64,000 nt of DNA, from positions 277,599 through 341,598 of the forward strand of contig NZ_BAGB01000012.1 in NCBI RefSeq assembly GCF_000308615.1, given 5' to 3'. Both the position numbers and the translations under genes were made by a program. Within the stretch, counting starts at the first letter, position 1. Each line of letters begins with the position of its first letter. The notes under the pieces were generated by a model. The model did no database searches. It saw only the letters and a list, made by a program, of their open reading frames with translations, and was not told the origin of the DNA. Positions 1 to 11,000 of the stretch are shown here, in pieces. Source of the DNA: Nocardia jiangxiensis NBRC 101359. Lineage in GTDB: Bacteria > Actinomycetota > Actinomycetes > Mycobacteriales > Mycobacteriaceae.

Positions 1-891
1 AACGATCGTTATTACCGTTGGTGCATCTACGTTTTCCTGCCGATCCAGTTCGCCGGACTGGTCGTCGCAGGATTCATGTGGTCCAGTCCCGAACTGAAGC
101 TCGTCGACAAGGTGGGGTTGGCCGCAACCATGGGGTTCGTGTCCGGCGTCGGCATCAACGCGGGCCACGAACTCGGCCACCGAGTCGAACATCTCGAACG
201 CTGGCTCTCGAAAATCGCACTGGCGCAATCCTGTTACGGGCATTTCTACGTCGAGCACAATCGCGGCCACCATGCCCGCGTCGCCACACCCGAAGACCCG
301 GCGAGCGCCCGATTCGGCGAGTCGCTCTGGAGATTCCTGCCCAGGACCGTCCTGGGCGGCTTCCGTTCGGCGCTCGCCCTGGAGCGAATACGCCTGTCCC
401 AGCAGGGAAGACGATGGTTCAGCCGGGACAACCACCTGTTGCAGGCATGGTCCATGAGCGCCGTGTTGTTCGGCATGTTGATCCTGGTCTTCGGGCCCGT
501 GATCATCCCCTTTCTGATTCTGCAGGCGATCGTCGGCATCGCATTGCTCGAGACGGTGAACTACGTCGAGCACTACGGTCTGCTGCGCGGTCGGCGCGCC
601 GACGGCCGCTACCTGCGATGTTCACCGCGGGACAGCTGGAACAGCGACCGTCTGGTGACCAATGTCTTCCTGTTCCACCTGCAACGCCACAGTGATCACC
701 ACGCGAACCCGGGCCGTCGCTACCAGACGCTGCGCAGCTCCGGCGAGGCGCCGCAGCTGCCGTTCGGCTACGCCACCATGGTCGTGCTGGCATTGGTCCC
801 GCCGTTGTGGCGCACGGTGATGGATCGCCGAGTGCTCGCCCACTACGGCGGCGACCGCACGCTCGTGAACAACGGGCCGCAATCGGGCTAG
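1..891 (+). CDS. alkB: Alkane 1-monooxygenase (AlkB family), 5'-truncated
   Basis: Integral-membrane non-haem di-iron hydroxylase that oxidises the terminal carbon of medium-chain alkanes, using electrons from rubredoxin. The frame is open from base 1, so 296 residues are visible and roughly the first 100 of a usual 400 are missing. The histidine clusters are intact: HELGH at visible residue 56, EHNRGHH at 85, then the VATPEDPASA stretch, NYVEHYG near 187 and LQRHSDHH at 227. Hydrophobic segments lie between them. The stop overlaps the stop of the convergent P450 gene by about 3 bp. No rubredoxin gene follows, unlike many alkB loci; it may lie upstream or elsewhere. The family call is secure; alkane chain length cannot be told from the sequence. 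Confidence 0.93.
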   Translation, partial: NDRYYRWCIYVFLPIQFAGLVVAGFMWSSPELKLVDKVGLAATMGFVSGVGINAGHELGHRVEHLERWLSKIALAQSCYGHFYVEHNRGHHARVATPEDPASARFGESLWRFLPRTVLGGFRSALALERIRLSQQGRRWFSRDNHLLQAWSMSAVLFGMLILVFGPVIIPFLILQAIVGIALLETVNYVEHYGLLRGRRADGRYLRCSPRDSWNSDRLVTNVFLFHLQRHSDHHANPGRRYQTLRSSGEAPQLPFGYATMVVLALVPPLWRTVMDRRVLAHYGGDRTLVNNGPQSG

Positions 892-2168
892 CGGGCGCCC
901 AGTGTGGCGGGCATCGACCGGTAGGCGTGCAGGTTTCGCAGCGGGTGCGGGATAGGTGGGCCGTTCAGGCTCAGATCCGGGTACCTCTCGAAGAGGGCTC
1001 GCAGGCCGATCGCGCCCTCCGATCGGGCGAGCCTGGCGCCCAGGCATCCGTGTATCCCGCTACCGAACCCGAGATGTTCCGCGGCATTGTCTCTGGTCAC
1101 ATCGAACTGTTCGGGGTCGGGGAAGACCGCGGGATCGTGGTTGGCTCCCGCCAGGGACAGCAGGACCAGCGAACCCGACGCGATGTGCTGATCGGCGATG
1201 TCGACGTCGCAGTTCGCGACCCGGCCGGTCATGCGCACCGGGCCGTCGTAGCGCAGGATTTCCTCGACCGCGTTCGACCACAGGCCCGGGTCCGCGGCGA
1301 ACAGTTCCAGCTGGTTCGGGTGGTTGGTCAGTAGCACGATTCCGTTGCCGAGCATGTTCACCGTCGTCAGGAATCCCGCGTCCAGTAGCAGAGCCGCGTT
1401 GGCCATTTGTTCGCGGCGCGTGAGATCTTCAGTCGTGACCAGCATGCTCAGTACGTCATCGCGCGGTTCGGCGGTGAGGCCGTCGAGGTAGCGGTCGAAG
1501 TACTGCCGGACTTCGACCAGATCTTCGACGGCGTGCCGGTAGGTGGCCCAGGGCAGGCCGCGTTCGAGCAGCGGTGCACCGGAATCGCCCCATTTCAGCA
1601 GGGTCGAATGCATATCGGCCGGCAGCCCGAGAATTTCGGCGATGACCGTGACCGGTAGTTGTGCGGCGAAGTCGCTGATCAGATTCGGTCGCGGATTCGA
1701 TTTCAGGCGTTCGACCAGTTCATCGGCCACTTCGCCGATTCGCTCCTCCAACATGGTGATCGCCTTCGGACCGAATGCCTGCCCGACCACGCGGCGGAAT
1801 CGGGTGTGATCCGGCGGATCGGTGACCAGCATCGAGGGCGGTTCGCCCAGATTGGGAAGCCCCAGATCCGTCTTGGTCAGCATCCAGCGGATCGGCTTGG
1901 GCAGGGCCCGGTGATCGGGTGAGACCACACCGAAGCGCCGGTCGCGCAGGATGAGCCGGCACAGTTCGTAGTCCGCGGTCACGTGTACCCCCGACATCCG
2001 CGGAATGCGCCCCCGCCGCCGGATCTGTTCGATGTACGGCGATGAACCGAGCAGGCGATCCTCGCCGGTGGCGATCTGTCCGAGCGGGTCACCGCGATGC
2101 GCCGAGAATCGCAGATAGGTCCGGGGCAGGCCATGCGTGAGCAGCCATCGGGTCCATGCGCGAATCAC
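888..2168 (-). CDS. Cytochrome P450
   Basis: Soluble bacterial P450 of 426 residues, the normal class I size, needing a ferredoxin and reductase not encoded beside it. The haem-binding loop FGSGIHGCLG lies at residues 368-377 with Cys375 as thiolate ligand. The K-helix ExxR is in EEILRY, and the I-helix reads AGFLTT in place of the usual AGxxTT, which keeps the threonines. The start is a GTG with a strong GGAGGTGA ribosome site just upstream, which decides it over internal starts. It is convergent with alkB and divergent from the cholesterol-oxidase-like gene. The lipid-oxidation neighbours make a steroid, terpenoid or fatty substrate plausible, but the sequence does not identify it. Confidence 0.93.
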   Translation of the reverse strand: MIRAWTRWLLTHGLPRTYLRFSAHRGDPLGQIATGEDRLLGSSPYIEQIRRRGRIPRMSGVHVTADYELCRLILRDRRFGVVSPDHRALPKPIRWMLTKTDLGLPNLGEPPSMLVTDPPDHTRFRRVVGQAFGPKAITMLEERIGEVADELVERLKSNPRPNLISDFAAQLPVTVIAEILGLPADMHSTLLKWGDSGAPLLERGLPWATYRHAVEDLVEVRQYFDRYLDGLTAEPRDDVLSMLVTTEDLTRREQMANAALLLDAGFLTTVNMLGNGIVLLTNHPNQLELFAADPGLWSNAVEEILRYDGPVRMTGRVANCDVDIADQHIASGSLVLLSLAGANHDPAVFPDPEQFDVTRDNAAEHLGFGSGIHGCLGARLARSEGAIGLRALFERYPDLSLNGPPIPHPLRNLHAYRSMPATLGAR

Positions 2169-2194
2169 ATCGTCACCTCCCGCCCTCGACTTAC

Positions 2195-2209
2195 TACCTA
2201 TGATAGGTA
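2195..2209. promoter_or_regulatory. Perfect palindrome TACCTATGATAGGTA, candidate operator
   Basis: A perfect 7+1+7 inverted repeat lies in the 116-bp gap between the divergent P450 and cholesterol-oxidase-like genes. It is 27 bp from the P450 start and 76 bp from the other. It is AT-rich in a GC-rich gap and sits where it could control both genes. No regulator gene is adjacent, so its binding protein (TetR- or MarR-like by symmetry) is unknown. Confidence 0.55.
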
Positions 2210-2284
2210 TTCGCTATGTCCGGCGCAGCTGCTGTGGGCGTCGGCGGGTGATGGGGCGACGTTCGGATCGGACGAGGAGCCATC

Positions 2285-3913
2285 ATGGACAGGCGCGAAT
2301 TCCTTCAGGGCGCCGGGTCGGCCGCGGCGATGCTCGCTCTCGCGCGCGCGGGCACCGGAACGCCGGTCGCACGGGCCGACAACATCAGCCCGAACACGCC
2401 GATCTATCGCATGCTGGTGCCGGAGATCTTCGCCCCGGTGCCGGATCCGGCCGATCACGTACCCGCGATCGTCGTCGGATCCGGATTCGGGGCGGCGGTC
2501 ACCGCACTGCGCCTGGCGCAGGCCGGGACCAGCGTCGCGGTGCTCGAGCGCGGGTCGCGCTGGCCGAATGATCCGTGGCGCGACATCTTCGCCGTCGACA
2601 CCCTTCCCGATGGCCGCGGCTTCTGGCATCGCACGACTTTCACCGGGGTGGATGGGGTCACGCAGGCCATCGATCCGTTCGGCGGGGTCCTCGATGTCCG
2701 CAGCTACCCCGGCATCGACGTGTGGCGCGGAGCGTGTGTGGGCGGCGGCTCGGTGGTGTTCACCGGGGTGATGATCGAACCGGAGCAGCGGTTCTTCGAC
2801 CATGTGTTCCGCGGTGTCGTGGACTATCGCGAGATGCACCAGGTCTACTACCCCAGGGTTCGAAAGATGTTGCGGCCGAGTCCGATACCGGTCGATATCT
2901 ACAACTCCGTCGCATTCGTGCACTCCCGGTCCTGGGACGAACAGGCCCGCGCGGCGGGGTACACGCCGCAGCCCGTCGCCGGCGCGTGGACATGGGAGAT
3001 CGTCCGTGGCGAGCTGGCCGGACGATCGAGGGCATCGGCCACGGTCGGCTGTTCGAACCTCGGCAATGCCAACGGTGCGAAATTCGATCTGAACCAGAAC
3101 TATCTGCGGGATGCCGAAGGCACCGGCCGTGCCCGGATCCACCCGGGCCACCGCGTGGACGCCATCGGCGTGGAACCAGGAGCGCCGGGCCGCTACACCG
3201 TCGCGGTGACCAAGCTCGCCCCCACCGGTGAGGCGCTCGGCACCCGGACCTTGACCTGCGACAAGCTGTTCCTGGCCGCGGGTTCGATCGGCACCTCCGA
3301 ACTGCTGGTGCGCGCGCGGGCGACCGGTGCGCTGCCGAATCTGAACGAACATATCGGCGAAGGCTGGGGCGGCAACGGCGACGTCGCCCTGTCTCGGCCG
3401 CTCGAGACGTTCGACGTGGGCGTGCAGGGCGCACCGTCCGCGAGCCGGATTCTGGACGAGGCGGGAATGCCTGTGGCACTGGAGAACTGGTTCATCCCCG
3501 GAACGTCATTCTTCGACACCACGGTTCTCGGATCGTTGGGCATCGTCCTGGACGACACCCGCGGCCGGTTCGTCTACGACCCGGCCGACGGGAGCGTGGT
3601 TCTGCAGTGGCCACCCGGCGGGTCGGCCGCCTCGGTCGCGCGAGCGCGGGAAGTCAACAACCGGGCGAGTTGTGATTGTCGATCCGGTATTCGGGCGATT
3701 CGGGATGCGGATGCGTCGTTCACCGCGCATCCGCTGGGCGGCGCGGTGATCGGACGCGCAACGGACGCATACGGCCGGGTGCGCGGTTATCGAAACCTCT
3801 ATGTCATGGACGGCGCGGCTGTGCCGGGTAGTACCGGAACGGTCAATCCCTCATTGACGATCAGCGCGCTGGCCGAGCGCAATATCGAACAGATCATTCG
3901 TTCCGGGGGTTAG
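2285..3913 (+). CDS. choD: Cholesterol oxidase-like GMC flavoprotein, exported
   Basis: Class I cholesterol oxidase family: FAD-dependent oxidation of a 3-beta-hydroxysterol and isomerisation to the 4-en-3-one, with release of H2O2. The N-terminus reads DRREFLQGAG followed by an alanine-rich hydrophobic stretch, a twin-arginine export signal, so the enzyme probably acts outside the membrane. The FAD Rossmann motif GSGFG is at residues 65-69. Near the C-terminus HPLGG (His482) and the NPS motif (Asn521) match the catalytic His and Asn of Streptomyces and Rhodococcus cholesterol oxidases, with nearly the same spacing. The ATG follows a GAGGAG ribosome site. The downstream SDR is 31 bp away and likely co-transcribed. 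A related sterol or alcohol oxidase activity cannot be excluded. Confidence 0.82.
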   Translation: MDRREFLQGAGSAAAMLALARAGTGTPVARADNISPNTPIYRMLVPEIFAPVPDPADHVPAIVVGSGFGAAVTALRLAQAGTSVAVLERGSRWPNDPWRDIFAVDTLPDGRGFWHRTTFTGVDGVTQAIDPFGGVLDVRSYPGIDVWRGACVGGGSVVFTGVMIEPEQRFFDHVFRGVVDYREMHQVYYPRVRKMLRPSPIPVDIYNSVAFVHSRSWDEQARAAGYTPQPVAGAWTWEIVRGELAGRSRASATVGCSNLGNANGAKFDLNQNYLRDAEGTGRARIHPGHRVDAIGVEPGAPGRYTVAVTKLAPTGEALGTRTLTCDKLFLAAGSIGTSELLVRARATGALPNLNEHIGEGWGGNGDVALSRPLETFDVGVQGAPSASRILDEAGMPVALENWFIPGTSFFDTTVLGSLGIVLDDTRGRFVYDPADGSVVLQWPPGGSAASVARAREVNNRASCDCRSGIRAIRDADASFTAHPLGGAVIGRATDAYGRVRGYRNLYVMDGAAVPGSTGTVNPSLTISALAERNIEQIIRSGG

Positions 3914-3944
3914 TGGCAACGGCCGGGCGATACAGTCGAATGCT

Positions 3945-4811
3945 GTGGACGAGACGCCGGTCACACATCGTGAGCGGTCGCTCCCCCAGCGGGTGGCGAT
4001 CCGGCTGTTCTACCCGACATTCCGGCCGAGCGAGAAGGCGTTGCGCGCGGCCGTCGCCGACAAGACAGTGCTGGTGACCGGTGCTTCGCACGGTATCGGC
4101 AAGGCCAGTGCGCGCAGACTCGCCGCGGCGGGCGCGGTGGTGCTGCTGGTCGCGCGTTCCGGTCCCGAACTGGAACAACTGGCCGCGGACATCACCGGGG
4201 ACGGCGGCACGGCCCGCGCGTACCCGACCGACCTGGCCGATATGGCCGCGGTCGACCGACTCGGCCGGACGCTGCTGGCCGAGTACGGACATATCGATAT
4301 GGTGATCAGCAATGCGGGAAAGTCGATTCGGCGGCCGATCGCCGAGTCCTACGACCGCTTCCACGATTTCACCCGCACCATCGACGTCAATTATCTGGGC
4401 CCGGTTCGGCTGCTTCTTACGCTGTTGCCGCAGATGTGCGCACGCAAGCAAGGGCATATCGTGAACGTCTCCACCTGGGGCGTGCTCATGCCGCCGAGTC
4501 CGCGCTGGTCGGCGTACGGCGCCTCGAAGGCGGCCTTCGACGTCTGGTTGCGCAGCATCGCCGCCGAAATCGCCGGTGACCACGTCACCACCACCTCGGT
4601 CTACATGCCATTGGTGCACACCCGAATGAGCGCACCCACCGACTTCCGGCACATCGCCGCGTTGACCGTCGAGGAAGCCGCCGATCTCATCGCGTACGCG
4701 GTCACCGCCAGACCGCGCGCCGTCGCCCCGTGGTGGGCGGTTCGGGTGCAAGCCTGGTCCGCGGTGCACCGGGATCGGGTGCAGCGCTTCCTGGAACGAC
4801 GCAATCGGTAG
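3945..4811 (+). CDS. Short-chain dehydrogenase/reductase
   Basis: Classical-fold SDR of 288 residues with an N-terminal extension of about 35 residues before the Rossmann fold. The cofactor loop TGASHGIG begins near residue 45, the NAG motif follows, and the catalytic YGASK gives Tyr191 and Lys195. A long C-terminal tail continues after the MPLVHTRMSAP segment, as in SDRs annotated as fatty-acyl or mycolate reductases in mycolata. It would oxidise or reduce an alcohol/ketone with NAD(P)H. The GTG start has no clear ribosome site, so a later start is possible. Position right behind the cholesterol-oxidase-like gene suggests a lipid or sterol substrate. Confidence 0.88.
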   Translation: MDETPVTHRERSLPQRVAIRLFYPTFRPSEKALRAAVADKTVLVTGASHGIGKASARRLAAAGAVVLLVARSGPELEQLAADITGDGGTARAYPTDLADMAAVDRLGRTLLAEYGHIDMVISNAGKSIRRPIAESYDRFHDFTRTIDVNYLGPVRLLLTLLPQMCARKQGHIVNVSTWGVLMPPSPRWSAYGASKAAFDVWLRSIAAEIAGDHVTTTSVYMPLVHTRMSAPTDFRHIAALTVEEAADLIAYAVTARPRAVAPWWAVRVQAWSAVHRDRVQRFLERRNR

Positions 4812-5006
4812 ATCGCCATCCGGCGTAGTACTTCCGGCATCGGAATGGTGGACGCCGATTCAGCGAACAGGTATAAATGAATGGTCGAGGAATTCGAAAA
4901 TCCCAGCCCGGAAACCGCCACCGCGAATGCCGGATGAAAAGGGCACATAGTCGTCGAATCGAAAGACGAAAGTCACCAATAGCGGGGCAGTAACGGAAAA
5001 ATATTC

Positions 5007-5030
5007 CGGTGTACACCGATGTACACCGAT
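5007..5030. promoter_or_regulatory. Palindrome and tandem 10-bp repeat before the NRPS, candidate operator
   Basis: A perfect 12-bp palindrome CGGTGTACACCG at 5007-5018 overlaps two direct copies of GTACACCGAT (5011-5020 and 5021-5030). It lies 14 bp upstream of the -10-like element, in the usual position of an operator or activator site. No regulator gene is adjacent. Confidence 0.5.
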
Positions 5031-5043
5031 GCGATTTTCTGCT

Positions 5044-5049
5044 TATACT
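5044..5049 (+). promoter_or_regulatory. Candidate -10 element of the NRPS promoter
   Basis: TATACT fits the sigma-70 -10 consensus in an AT-richer part of the gap. No good -35 hexamer is seen 17 bp upstream, where the tandem GTACACCGAT repeat lies, consistent with an activator-dependent promoter. AGAAGGA at 5066-5072 is the ribosome site for the ATG at 5077. Confidence 0.4.
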
Positions 5050-5076
5050 GTGGGCGGTCGGGGTTAGAAGGAAACA

Positions 5077-8000
5077 ATGACCGTTCCGCGACTCCAACTC
5101 GATTCCGCCCCGGGATCGAGTGAAAATACCGAGCCGGACCTGTCAGCCATACAGCCGATACCGCTCTCTGCCGGGCAGCAGGGATTGTGGCTGGCGCAGA
5201 AATTCAGTCCGGATGTGCCCATATCGGAGGCGCAGTATATCGAGTTTCGAGGTGATCTCGAAGTAGATCTGCTGCGCAAGACGGCGATCAGAGCTGGCCG
5301 AGAGTTCCAATCAGGGTATCTGCGACTTGTCGAGGCCGACGGTGTGCCGTATCAGGTGTACGACCCGTCGCTGAAGTCCGCAGGACCGGTGGTCGACCTG
5401 CGCGATGCGCCGGATCCGATCGCAGCGGCCTTGGAGTGGATGCGCCGCGAGTACACCACGCCGCTGGTGATGACCCGGGACCGGTTGGTCGCCACGGCGA
5501 TCCTGCAGGTCGGGGATCAGCATTATCTGCTGTATTGCCGCAGCCATCACGTCGCACTGGACGGGTACGGCGCGATGATGATCGTGAACCGGATCGCGGC
5601 GCTGTACACCGCGCAGGTGCAGGGCCGCGCGCCGGAGCCCTGCCTGGCGGGAGATATCCGCACTCTCTACGAGGCCGACCGCAATTACCGGGAATCGAAG
5701 CGATTCGCCGACGACCGGGCATATTGGCTGGAAAAACTCGCCGGTGTCCGTCCGGAGTTCAGCCTGGCTGCCGGGCACGCGCCCGCGAGCGCGGACAGCG
5801 TCGTCGCCGTGACCGAACTGCCGGCGACGACGGTGGCGCGAGTCGATCGTTCGGCGCAGGCATTGGGGGCGAGCCCGGCCGCGGTCGTGATCGCCGCATT
5901 CGGCTGCTACCTGGCCCGCAGGACGGGCCGGGACGAGGTTCTGGTCAATATTCCCGTGTCGGGTCGCACGACCGCCGTGCTGCGGCGGTCCGGGGGCGTA
6001 TTCGTCAATGTGACACCGCTGCCGATCGTCCTGGATCCCGCGGACACCGTCGCCACGCTCGCGCTGCGGGTGCAGTCCGATCTGGTGGGGGTGTTACGGC
6101 ACCAGCGGTTCGGCCTCGCCGACATTCGCGCCGCCACCGGGACTCCGAGTACGCAGCGGCGCTTCGCGGGCCCGGTGGTGAACGTCATGCTGTTCGACCA
6201 GCGGATCCAGTTCGGTTCGGTGACCGGGGAATTCCACATCCTCAGCTCCGGCCCGGTCGAGGATCTGCTGGTCGACATGTATCGCACCGGGGATCCGCCG
6301 CGGACGATCCTGCAGTTCCTGGCCAATCCCCGCCTCTACACCAGCCCGGAACTCTCGGCGCACTGCACCGATTTCGCGGAGTTCGTCGACGAATTCGCCG
6401 CTGCCACCCCGGATACCGGACTCGGGCGGGTTCATCCCGGCAGCGTCGCGGTCGGTGCGCGGATTCGCCGCCGTCGCGAGAACCAGACGTTCTGGCGGTC
6501 CGTGCTCGCGGATCTTCCCGAGGAACTTCGGCTGCCGTCGGACAGGCCGCGCTCGGCGGTGCTGTCGAATCGGGGCGCCACCGCGAGCTACTCGTTGCCT
6601 GCGGGGACCGTACGGACATTGGAAGGTGTTGCGCGGCAGCATAATTCATCGCCGTTCATGGCGATCCACGCGGCACTGGCGGTGCTGCTCGCCCGGATGA
6701 GCGGCGCCACCGACATCCCGGTCGGCACACCCGCCACGGGACGAGGCGCGACCGCGCGGGACGACACGGTCGGAATGCTCGTCGACACCCTCGTGCTACG
6801 AACCGGAATCGACCCACAGGAGTCCTTCGCCGACCTGCTCGACCGGATCCGGCAGATCGATCTCGAGGCATTCGACCACGCCGATATCCCGTTCGAACAG
6901 GTGGTGGAGCGGTCACCAGGGTCGAGACGCCCTCGATACCAAGTGATGCTGGCGGTCGGGAGCCGGCGAGCGATCGAACCGGGGCTGGTTCACCTCGAAC
7001 TGCCGGAGGTCGGCCCCGCCGGCGAGATATCCTGCGCCGACCTGCAATTCACACTGTCGGCAGATCACGACGGCAGTGCGCCGACAGCCACGATCGCGTA
7101 CGCCACCGACCTTTTCGATGCCGCGACGGTCGACTCCCTCGCCCGGCGATGGATCCGGATACTCGAATCGGTAGCCGCGGACCCGGCCGCCCCGGTCGGG
7201 GCGATCGACGTGCTCGAGGCCGCGGAACGGGCCGACTTGGCGTCTCGTTCCGGCGACCCCGCGACGAGGGTGACGACGTTGCCGGAACTGCTGGCCGCGG
7301 CGGTGCGGCGGAACCCCGACGCGTCCGCGGTCGTGTTCGAGGGGCGGCGGTTGAGTTACCGGGAGTTGGACGAGCGGTCGAACCGGTTGGCGCGCTTGCT
7401 CGTTCGGCGTGGGGTGGGCCCCGAGGACGTTGTCGCGGTGGGTATTGCGCGAAGCCTGGATTCGGTCGCGGCGGTGTGGGCGGTGGCGAAGTCCGGAGCG
7501 GCTTTCGTACCGGTCGATCCGGGGTATCCGAGCGAGCGGAAAGCTCACATGGTGGCCGATTCCGGGGCGGTCGTGGGCGTGACCGTGGCGTCCGTGCGCG
7601 CGCAACTGCCGGACGGGATCGATTGGCTGATCGCGGACGACCTCGACGAGACCTCGGATGCCCGTCCGATCTCCGACCGGGATCGCAGGACCGCACTTCG
7701 CCCGGAGCATCCGGCGTACCTGATCTACACCTCGGGCTCCACCGGAGTACCGAAGGGCGTGACGGTGACCCATGCGGGGCTGGCCGCACTCGGTGACGAA
7801 CAGCAGGAACGCTATGGGGTGAACGCGCTTTCGCGGACCCTGCACGTCGCATCGCCGAGCTTCGACGCGTCGGTCTGGGAGTTGCTGCTCGCGACGGGCG
7901 CGGGGGCGACGATGGTGATCGCGGCCCCCGGCGCCTACGGCGGCGCAGAACTGGCCGAGCTGCTGCGCCGCGAGCGCGTGACGCATGCGGTGCTCACACC

Positions 8001-11000
8001 GCCCGCGTTGCTGTCGGTCGATCCGGCCGGTCTCGATACGTTGCGCGTCGTGGTCACGGCCGGTGACACCTGCCCGCCGGAGCTGGTGCGGCGCTGGGCC
8101 GTCGAAGGACGTGAGTTCGTCAATGCTTACGGGCCGACCGAGGCCACGGTCATGACGAACCACAGCACCCCGCTGGCAGGGGATGATCCGGTGACGATCG
8201 GTGGTCCGATTCGCGGTGTGGCGGAATGGATTCTGGATCAGCGGCTGGAGCCGGTGCCGGTCGGGGTGGCGGGTGAGCTGTATGTCGCGGGCCGGTTGTT
8301 GGCTCGTGGGTATCACCATCGCCCGGGGATGACGGCGGAACGTTTCGTCGCCTGTCCCTGGGCGCCGGGGGAGCGGATGTACCGGACCGGAGATGTGGCT
8401 CGGTGGACGACCGCGGGGATGGTCGAGCACCTGGGCCGGTCCGATTTCCAGGTGAAGATTCGAGGTCTGCGTATCGAGCTGGGCGAGATCGATTCGGCTC
8501 TGACGGCTCATCCGGCTGTGGGCCGAGCGGTGACCGTCGGTTTTCGTGCCGATTCGGGGGCGCAGTCGTTGGTGTCGTATGTCGTTGCCGCGCCGGACCG
8601 TTCGATCGATACGGGGATACTGCTCGATCAGCTGCGTGATCGGCTGCCGGCATACATGGTTCCGGCGTCGATCATGGCGGTGGATCGCATTCCGACGACA
8701 CCGGCGGGCAAGGTGGATCGCAAGGCGTTGCCGGAGCCGGTATTCGCCGATGCCATACCTTTCCGGGCTCCGGTGACGGCGACCGAGCGGATCGTGGCCG
8801 GGTGTTTCGAGGAGACCCTCGGCATCGAAGCGATCGGTGTGGACGACTCCTTCTTCGCCCTCGGCGGAGACAGTTTGGTGGCGACCCGGATCGCCGCGCG
8901 AATCGGTGCCGCGCTGGATACCGATGTCCCGGTGCGACTGTTGTTCGAGGCGTCCACGGTGGCGGCACTCGCGGCCCGGATAGACGCCCATTCCGGTACC
9001 GGGCGAGGGCGGCCGCCGCTGGTCGCCCGGCCGCGCCCCGATCTGGTTCCGCTGGCGCCGGCCCAGCAGCGGATGTGGTTCTTCAACCAGTACGACACCG
9101 GCGCGGGCACCTACAACGTGCCGATCGTCATCCGGCTGCGTGGCGAGTTGCACATCGAGGCGCTACGAGCGGCCATGATCGACGTACTGGACAGGCACGA
9201 ATCCTTGCGAACCCGGTACCCGGATCACGACGGAACGCTCATCCAACTGATCGAATCCATCGACGACGTGGACCACGAACTGCCCCTGGTTTCGGTTCCC
9301 GCGAACCGATTGATCTCGGCGATAACCGAATTCGTCACCGAGGGCTTCGACGTGAGTACCCGTGCGCCGGTGCACGCCCGGCTGTTCCGCACGACCGATG
9401 CGCAGGAACATGTGCTCGCCGTGGTGGTGCATCACATCGCCGCGGACGGCTTCTCGATGACGCCGCTGGCCCGCGACGTGGCGACCGCCTACACCGCCCG
9501 GATCCACGGCGCAGCCCCGTCCTGGATCCCGTTGCCCGTCCAATACGCCGACTACGCGCTGTGGCAGCGAGCGGTCCTGGGGCCACCGGACGATCCGGAA
9601 TCGTTGTGCGCCGGGCAGATTCGATACTGGTCGGAGACGTTGGCCGGAGTTCCCGAGGAACTTCGTCTGCCGTTCGACCGGCCGCGTCCGGCGGCGGTGT
9701 CGAATCGTGGTGCCACGGTGAGCTTCTCGTTCCGCGCCGGGCTGGTTCATGCGTTGGAAGATATTGCGCGGCAGCATAATTCCTCCCTGTTCATGGCGGT
9801 CCACGCCGGACTGGCGGTGCTGCTCGCCCGGATGAGCGGCACCACCGATATCGCGGTCGGCACACCCGTGGCGGGGCGAGGCATCGCCGCGCTGGACGAC
9901 ATGGTCGGAATGTTCGTCAACACCTTGGTGCTGCGAACCGAGATCGACCTCGAAGAATCCTTCGCCGACCTGCTCGACCGGGTCCGGCCCACCGACCTCG
10001 AGGCGTTCGACCACGCCGACGTTCCCTTCGAACAGGTGGTGGACCGGCTCGTGACGCACCGATCCCAGGTGCGCCATCCGCTGTTCCAGGTGATGCTGGC
10101 GTTCCACAACCTGGAACCGGTGACGCTCGAACTGCCCGATCTGGACCTGTCGGTGATCGATCTGCCCGTTCAGGTGTCCCGCTTCGACCTGCAATTCGTG
10201 CTCGCACAGGACTACGACAGCGGCGATATGACCGTCGCGGTCACCTACGCCACCGATCTGTTCGACGCCGCGACGATCGACTCCCTCACCCGGCGATGGA
10301 TCCGGATACTCGAATCGGTGGCCGCCGACCGGACGATCCCGGTCGGGGCAGTCGACATCCTCGAGCCCGCCGAGCGCGCCGATCTGCTGACCCGTCGCGG
10401 CCCAGCGTCGCTGGCTCCGGTCACTCTGCCGGAATTGTTCGCCGCCGCAGTCGGATCGGATCCCGATGCTCCGGCGATCGTGTTCGAGGGACAGCGGTGG
10501 AGTTACCGGGAGTTGGACGAGCAGTCGAATCGGTGGGCTCGGCAGCTGATCGAGCGGGGTATCGGTCCGGAGGATGTCGTGGCGATCGGCATCCCGCGGT
10601 CTGCGGATTCGGTGCGGGCGGTGTGGGCGGTGGCCAAGGCGGGCGCCGCGTTCGTGCCGATCGATCCGGCCAATCCGGCCGAACGCGTCGAATACATGCT
10701 GGCCGATTCGAGGGTGACCGTCGGCCTGACGGTGGCCGCCGCACGTGCCCGACTACCCGGGGGCGATATCGACTGGTTGACGCCGGAGGTCCTCGACCGG
10801 GGCGACGACCGGCCGGTTACCGATGGTGATCGGGTGCGCCCGCTGCGGGTCGACGACATCGCCTATGTCATCTACACCTCCGGATCGACCGGACTGCCCA
10901 AGGGTGTGGCGGTCACCCATCGAGGACTGCTGAACTGCGCCACCGAGCACACCGCAGCGCTGAATCTCGAAACCGAAACCCGCACACTGCATCTGGCCTC

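Noticed and set aside
6913..9153. Long leftward open frame opposite the NRPS (746 codons)
   Set aside because: It lies antisense to A1/C2 of the NRPS, is rich in Arg, His, Pro and Gln and has no motif; such frames arise from GC-rich codon bias. The same applies to antisense frames at 11716-14130, 15612-17450 (rightward, other frame) and 17026-19527.
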